From an uncultured Arenimonas sp. (GTDB lineage: Bacteria; Pseudomonadota; Gammaproteobacteria; Xanthomonadales; Xanthomonadaceae), in assembly GCA_946885815.1 (NCBI GenBank), contig CAMPHE010000038.1, positions 1 through 10,162 of the forward strand: DNA of 10,162 nucleotides. Reading direction: 5' to 3'. This document shows, piece by piece, positions 6,597 through 10,162 of the stretch (position 1 is its first letter; every line of letters begins with the position of its first letter). Under the pieces are notes generated by a model. It ran no database searches and was not told where the DNA came from. It saw only the letters and a list, made by a program, of their open reading frames with translations. The position numbers were made by a program, and so were the translations under genes.

Positions 6597-7499
6597 TCAG
6601 CCCGTGGCGACGCGCAGCGTGGCGGCGGCGATCGCATGCATCGCGACGCACGCGGCGGTGGACCCGGTGCGCAACCAGGTCGCACTGCATGCGGCGGCGA
6701 TGGCCGCCGACGCGGCCACGTGGTCGACGCCATCGATGGCGATGCCGGCGACGATGCTCGCGGCGATCGACAATGCGACGGCTGCCGGTGCACCGAGCAC
6801 CGGTGCGGCGCGTGCGAGCAGCCAGCCGCGAAACGCGACTTCGTGGACGAGCGCGAGCGCCATGGCCGAGGCGATCGCGGCCGGCAGTGCGTACAGCGCC
6901 GCGATCGGCGGTGGCGGCGCGATCGTCACGGTCGCCAGCGCGAGCGCGAGCATCGTCACCGGCACCGCCAGCGGGCGGCGATCGCGCCGCTCGATCGACG
7001 CGACACGCAGCCCGATGAGCAGCGCAAGCGGCAACATGACCGCGGCGGCGAACGGGGTCCACCCCAGCGGGTCATCCGTGCGCCCGAGCTCGAAGCGATG
7101 GCTGGCGCACACGCGGGCGCCGGCACCCGTCGCCAGCTGCTCCAGCGCGACGCGCGCGACCTGCGCCTCGTCCGTGCGCCGCGCGTCGAAATGCAGGCGG
7201 ACGGCCCCGGCGGCGCAGCCGTCGGGAACGGCGTCGTCGACGCCTTCGGTGAGGCCTCCGACGAACGCCTGCTCGGCTTCCATGAGCGAACCGACGCGCG
7301 CCAACGTGGCGGCATCGCCCTCGACCCACACGAGCGCGCGGTCGGCACCGTCGAGCCACGGCAGCACCGCATATGGCGCGATGCCCAGCAGGGTGACCGC
7401 GAGCGGAACCAGCAGCGCGGCGAGAAGCGTTCGCACCGCGCCGGGCGTTTCCCGTTCGACGGCGGGGAGAGGTCGGGCATCGTCGTGCCAGCTGTGCAA
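6597..7499 (-). CDS. CPBP/CAAX-protease-like membrane protein with a degenerate active site
   Basis: This 300-residue integral membrane protein has one N-terminal helix (about residues 24-48), an extracytoplasmic region (about 50-145) containing Cys95 and Cys131, and a C-terminal bundle of about six helices. The bundle resembles the CPBP (CAAX protease and bacteriocin-processing) domain: LVHEVAFRGWLL (218-228) sits where the family has EExxFRG, and TGSTAACVAMHA (278-289) matches the last helix with its conserved His (His288). The first catalytic Glu is replaced by His219, the second motif (FxxxH) is not recognisable near 248-256, and the residue four after His288 is Ala. It may therefore be a non-peptidase relative. 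The start used is a TTG at 7499 with only a weak upstream purine tract. GTG at 7436 is an alternative that would leave the first membrane helix intact. A stop at 7587-7589 blocks further extension. Confidence 0.65.
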   Translation of the reverse strand: MHSWHDDARPLPAVERETPGAVRTLLAALLVPLAVTLLGIAPYAVLPWLDGADRALVWVEGDAATLARVGSLMEAEQAFVGGLTEGVDDAVPDGCAAGAVRLHFDARRTDEAQVARVALEQLATGAGARVCASHRFELGRTDDPLGWTPFAAAVMLPLALLIGLRVASIERRDRRPLAVPVTMLALALATVTIAPPPPIAALYALPAAIASAMALALVHEVAFRGWLLARAAPVLGAPAAVALSIAASIVAGIAIDGVDHVAASAAIAAACSATWLRTGSTAACVAMHAIAAATLRVATG

Positions 7500-7764
7500 G
7501 AGGAATTCCCGTGGCGACGCGCGTCGACGTCGCGACGATCGTGCCGCGACGATCGCCGTCGCGCCATCGGCGCGGCCCGATCTCCGTCACTTTCTCAGCA
7601 TCGCTAACGGCGTTAGGAGGACCGGGCAAAAGTGGCGGGAGTCGTCGCCCACGACGTCGGCGCGGGCATCATCGCTTTTCCTACCTGCGAGCCGGGCACC
7701 TTCCACTGGGGAGTCCGCGCGCTGCCGCGGTAGCGTCGATCTGCCATCTCGGGGAGGAGAACGG
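7500..7764. promoter_or_regulatory. Divergent intergenic region with two palindromes upstream of the response regulator
   Basis: This stretch separates the CPBP gene (minus) from the response regulator gene (plus). It contains a perfect 13-bp palindrome, CTAACG-G-CGTTAG (7604-7616), a near-perfect 14-bp one, GCTGCCGCGGTAGC (7721-7734, one mismatched pair), and an 11-bp direct repeat CGCGACGATCG (7531-7541 and 7545-7555). No clear -35/-10 pair was found on either strand. The palindromes are candidate operator sites. The region around 7590-7690 is less GC-rich than the neighbouring genes, as expected of a promoter region. Confidence 0.35.
7755..7760 (+). promoter_or_regulatory. Strong Shine-Dalgarno site of the response regulator gene
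   Basis: GGGGAGGAGA (7751-7760) ends four bases before the ATG at 7765. It settles the start against a much longer in-frame extension upstream. Confidence 0.8.
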
Positions 7765-8409
7765 ATGATCCGCGTCTACATCGTCGACGACCACGCACTC
7801 GTGCGCGCCGGCTATCGAATGATCCTGCAGAAGGAAAACGACGTCGACGTCGTCGGCGAAGCCGGCACCGGCGAGGAAGGCCTGCAGGCGATCCGCCGGT
7901 TGCGTCCGGATGTCGTCATCTGCGACCTGCACCTGCCCGGCATCAGCGGACTGGACGTCACCGAACGCATCGTGCGCGGCGGCGTCGGCAGTCGCGTGCT
8001 GGTCGTGTCGGTGCTTGACGACGGGCCGCTGCCGCGCCGGCTGCTGGAGGCCGGCGCGTCCGGCTACGTCGGCAAGGCATGCGATGCGGCCGAACTGCTG
8101 CGGGCGATCCGGGAAGTCGCGCGCGGACGCCGCTACCTCGCGAGTCACGTGGCGCAGAAGCTCGCGCTGTCGCGCCTCGGTGGAGAAGGCTCGCCGTTCG
8201 ACATCCTGTCGCCGCGCGAGCTCGAGGTCGCGCGCATGCTGTGCACCGGCATGCGCATGGAGGAGATCGGCCGGCGGCTGAGCCTCAGCGGCAAGACCGT
8301 CGCGACGCACAAGTACCGGCTGTACGAAAAGCTGGGCATCCGCGACACCGTCGCGCTCGCGCGGCTCGCTTCGCAGCACGGCCTGTCCGAGCCGGCGTAC
8401 GCGCTCTAG
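7765..8409 (+). CDS. gacA: GacA/UvrY-type response regulator (REC-LuxR HTH)
   Basis: This 214-residue protein is about the length of GacA/UvrY and starts with the typical MIRVYIVDDH. The receiver domain (1-120) has the acidic pair Asp8-Asp9, phospho-acceptor Asp54 (VICDLHLPG), Ser82 and Lys104. The LuxR/NarL-type helix-turn-helix covers about 147-205 (LSPRELEVARML, then LSLSGKTVATHKYRLYEKLG). The linker QKLALSRLGGEGSPFDILS closely matches, from memory, the linker of GacA/UvrY proteins, which separates it from generic NarL regulators. In gammaproteobacteria this regulator, phosphorylated by GacS/BarA, activates genes for Rsm/Csr-type small RNAs that sequester CsrA/RsmA. No sensor kinase is adjacent, which is usual for this orphan pair. 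Many gammaproteobacteria carry uvrC and pgsA next to it; here the downstream neighbour is convergent rne instead. Confidence 0.82.
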   Translation: MIRVYIVDDHALVRAGYRMILQKENDVDVVGEAGTGEEGLQAIRRLRPDVVICDLHLPGISGLDVTERIVRGGVGSRVLVVSVLDDGPLPRRLLEAGASGYVGKACDAAELLRAIREVARGRRYLASHVAQKLALSRLGGEGSPFDILSPRELEVARMLCTGMRMEEIGRRLSLSGKTVATHKYRLYEKLGIRDTVALARLASQHGLSEPAYAL

Positions 8410-8416
8410 CGGCGAC

Positions 8417-8452
8417 GAAAACGACCAGGGCGCCTCGCGGCGCCCTGGTCGT
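8417..8452 (-). terminator. Intrinsic terminator of rne, shared with the convergent response regulator gene
   Basis: A perfect 14-bp stem, ACGACCAGGGCGCC (8421-8434) with GGCGCCCTGGTCGT (8439-8452), encloses the loop TCGC. On the minus strand the stem is followed directly by TTTTCGTCG, so it is a proper rho-independent terminator for rne transcripts. On the plus strand no T-run follows, but the same hairpin could still protect or end the regulator mRNA. It lies in the 46-bp gap between the two convergent genes. Confidence 0.88.
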
Positions 8453-8455
8453 CGG

Positions 8456-10162
8456 TCAGGCCGAAGTGCCGGTCTGCGGCGGGTCCTCGGTCTCGAGGGT
8501 CCACTCGCGGGAGGGCGGCGTCTTCGCGGCCGCCTCTCCGGCGCCGAGCAGGTCGTCGGGCATCGCCTCCACCAGGTCGGCAACCGCCTCGAGCTGCGCG
8601 GCTTCCGCCGGCGGTGCCAGTTCGAGCGCGGTCGGCGTGTGGTCGGCGAAGGGATTCTCGACGGCCGGCGCCGGGGCGTCGTCCGGGATCAGGCTGCGCT
8701 GCATCGGCGCGTGGGCGATGCCCGGCGCGACCGGTGCCGGCGGCGCCGGCGCAACGTCGACCGGCGCGGCAGGCGCGGCGGCGACATCGGCGACTTCCGC
8801 GACCGACTCGGGTTCCACCGGGCGCGGCGCTTCCGCCGCTTCCAGCGGCGCGGCGAGTGCTTCGATCTGCTCGACGCTGCGCGGCGCCTGCGGGTTCACG
8901 AGCGGCACGGCCGCGACGACCGGCGCGACGACGACCGGCGCCGGCGCCGGGGCCTGTGCCCGGGGCTCGCGACGCGTCTCGGCCGGAGCCTCGTCGGCGC
9001 CCAGATCGTCGAAGTCCGATTCCGCCGCGCTGATCGCCGGCGCGGCCGTACGCGCACCGGCGGCGTCGGACGGGTCGCGTTCCTCGTCGTCGAAGTCGGT
9101 GCCGTCCTGCGGCATCTCGGCGCCGGCTTCGCCGGTCGTGCCGTCCTGGCGCCGGCGGCGACGGCCACCGCGGCGACCGCGGCGACGACGGCCGTTGCCT
9201 TCTCCGGTCGCCTCCTGCGTCGGGCCCGCATCGCCATCGGCGACGGCGACGACGTCCACGGGTTCATCGCCGGACGACTTCGGAACCGGCGCGCCGGTGG
9301 CCGGGGTCGCCGCTGCGGAAGCGGCGATGTCGTCGCCTGCGGACACGGCGTCCGCCGCCCCTCCTGCGGCCGCGGCCTGCGCGGCCAGGCGAGCGGCACG
9401 CGCCTCGCGACGCTCCGCCTCGCGCTTCTGGTTGTCGAGACGCTGCTGCTCGCGGCGCTCGGCTTCCTTTTTCTGCTGTTCTTCCCGGCGCTGCTGCGAC
9501 TCGGCGCGACGCGCCTCGTCCTGGCGGCGCGACTCCTCGCCTCGCTCGGGCTTCGCCGGCGCTGCGGCCTGCGACTGCTTGCCGTTCTGGCCGCGACCGC
9601 CGCGATCCTGCCGATCGCCGCGCTCCGCGCGATCGCCACGATCACGCCGGCTGCGTTCACCGCGCTCGCGGCGCCCGCCGCGCTCGTTGCGATCGCCCCG
9701 GTCGCCGCGCTCGCCGCGCGCCGACCGCGCGGCCGGAGCCGCCGTCGCTTCGGCCTGGGCCGGCGCGTCGTCGCCGGTGAACACGGCCATTACCCGCGCG
9801 AAGAAGCCACGCTTGCGCGGCGGTTCGGCGAACACCGGCGGCGGCGCCATCTCGGCTTCGGCCGGCGCTTCATCGCGCACCGGTGCCGGGTTCGGCGGCC
9901 GGACCGCGGTGACGGCCGGCAGGTCGGGCACGTTGATGTGAGCCTTGGTCAGCGAATGCGTCGCCAGCTTGCGCGGCGTCGTGCGGTGGTAGCTCGGGCG
10001 GCTCGTCTCTTCGCCGAGTTCGCCGTCGCGGACGCGGCTGATGTTGAAATGCGGCGTCTCGAGCTGGTCGTCGGCGACGATGACGACCGGCGCGTCGTGG
10101 CGCTGCTCGATCTCGATCAGCGCGCGACGCTTCTCGTTGAGCAGGAACGTCGCGATCTCCGG
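8456..10162 (-). CDS. rne: Ribonuclease E, C-terminal part (5' end outside window)
   Basis: The frame is open to the window edge and gives 568 residues, so the catalytic S1/RNase H/DNase I-like region lies mostly outside. The first residues, ATFLLNEKRRALIEIEQRHD, then VVIVADDQLETPHFNISRVR, are the characteristic end of the RNase E catalytic half, which cuts single-stranded AU-rich RNA and drives mRNA decay and rRNA/tRNA processing. The rest is the disordered scaffold tail: a short amphipathic segment RGFFARVMAVF (about 118-128 of the fragment), the expected membrane-anchoring helix; an Arg/Gly/Asp-rich RNA-binding stretch (about 146-190); a highly charged Glu/Arg/Gln coiled coil (about 207-267); a second Arg-rich cluster (about 324-339); then a Pro/Ala/Glu-rich tail. 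The tail should recruit degradosome partners, but no known partner-binding peptide could be identified. The gene ends at the terminator shared with the response regulator gene. Confidence 0.93.
   Translation of the reverse strand, partial: PEIATFLLNEKRRALIEIEQRHDAPVVIVADDQLETPHFNISRVRDGELGEETSRPSYHRTTPRKLATHSLTKAHINVPDLPAVTAVRPPNPAPVRDEAPAEAEMAPPPVFAEPPRKRGFFARVMAVFTGDDAPAQAEATAAPAARSARGERGDRGDRNERGGRRERGERSRRDRGDRAERGDRQDRGGRGQNGKQSQAAAPAKPERGEESRRQDEARRAESQQRREEQQKKEAERREQQRLDNQKREAERREARAARLAAQAAAAGGAADAVSAGDDIAASAAATPATGAPVPKSSGDEPVDVVAVADGDAGPTQEATGEGNGRRRRGRRGGRRRRRQDGTTGEAGAEMPQDGTDFDDEERDPSDAAGARTAAPAISAAESDFDDLGADEAPAETRREPRAQAPAPAPVVVAPVVAAVPLVNPQAPRSVEQIEALAAPLEAAEAPRPVEPESVAEVADVAAAPAAPVDVAPAPPAPVAPGIAHAPMQRSLIPDDAPAPAVENPFADHTPTALELAPPAEAAQLEAVADLVEAMPDDLLGAGEAAAKTPPSREWTLETEDPPQTGTSA
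9593..9727 (-). repeat. rne: Arg/Gly/Asp-rich repeat tract in the RNase E tail
   Basis: About 45 residues consist of degenerate units such as RGDR, RGER and RGGR, with Arg at nearly every third position. At the DNA level this gives recurring CGATCGCC and CGCGCTCG words. It corresponds in position and composition to the Arg-rich RNA-binding region of RNase E scaffold tails. Confidence 0.75.

Noticed and set aside
7531..7555. 11-bp direct repeat CGCGACGATCG as a tandem operator or CRISPR-like unit
   Set aside because: Only two copies, built from words that are common throughout this GC-rich sequence, and no regular array follows.
6556..7764. In-frame upstream extension of the response regulator to about 617 residues
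   Set aside because: The extension is antisense to the CPBP gene, has non-protein-like composition, and the receiver domain begins exactly at the ATG at 7765, which has a strong Shine-Dalgarno.
7511..7768. 85-residue GTG-start frame whose stop overlaps the response regulator ATG
   Set aside because: An AGGA lies upstream and the ATGA overlap is tempting, but the product is Arg/Ser-rich and featureless and covers the palindromes of the promoter region, so it is more likely non-coding.
8079..9941. 620-residue open frame on the plus strand running from inside the response regulator gene across rne
   Set aside because: It is antisense to rne and composed almost only of Ser, Ala, Arg, Gly and Pro, as expected for the mirror of a GC-rich, low-complexity coding region. 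It has no ribosome binding site or motif.

Overview
The window is a compact, very GC-rich bacterial chromosome segment with strong G/C bias at third codon positions. The end of an RNase E gene with a long Arg-rich tail, a GacA/UvrY-type response regulator and the general gene style point to a proteobacterium, most likely a gammaproteobacterium of the Xanthomonadales/Lysobacterales type. A betaproteobacterium cannot be excluded from this sequence alone.

Layout. (1) Positions 1-4378, plus strand: four tightly packed genes form the end of a cell-surface glycan operon. They are a 5'-truncated multi-pass membrane protein, an SDR-type NAD-dependent epimerase/dehydratase, an FAD-dependent oxidoreductase of the amine-oxidase/UDP-galactopyranose-mutase-like class, and a GtrA-family membrane protein. 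Two junctions are 4-nt ATGA overlaps and the third has a 2-nt gap, so translation is probably coupled. The set suggests modification and flipping of a lipid-linked sugar. The first 46 bases form a perfect 21-bp inverted repeat that begins at base 1, which may be a contig-end artefact. (2) 4365-5557, minus strand: an exported L,D-transpeptidase (YkuD) with an intact catalytic motif and a second, degenerate YkuD-like half. It is followed through an ATGA overlap by a short, probably exported 62-residue protein that runs 14 bp into the end of the GtrA gene. (3) 5732-5959, plus strand: a 75-residue protein of unknown function, divergent from the transpeptidase gene. (4) 5966-7499, minus strand: a CPBP (CAAX-protease-like) membrane protein with a degraded active site, followed by an isochorismatase-family cysteine hydrolase. 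(5) 7765-8409, plus strand: an orphan GacA/UvrY-type response regulator behind a 265-bp divergent intergenic region that holds two palindromes. (6) 8456-10162, minus strand: the C-terminal part of RNase E (rne), including the predicted membrane-targeting helix, two Arg-rich RNA-binding stretches and a charged coiled coil. It is separated from the regulator by a strong hairpin that acts as an intrinsic terminator for rne.

How the genes relate. The glycan operon and the L,D-transpeptidase unit both act in the envelope. GacA-type regulators and RNase E both belong to post-transcriptional control (Gac/Rsm small RNAs and RNA turnover), but their convergent arrangement here shows only that they share a terminator region. 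No tRNA, rRNA, CRISPR array, insertion sequence or phage gene was seen.
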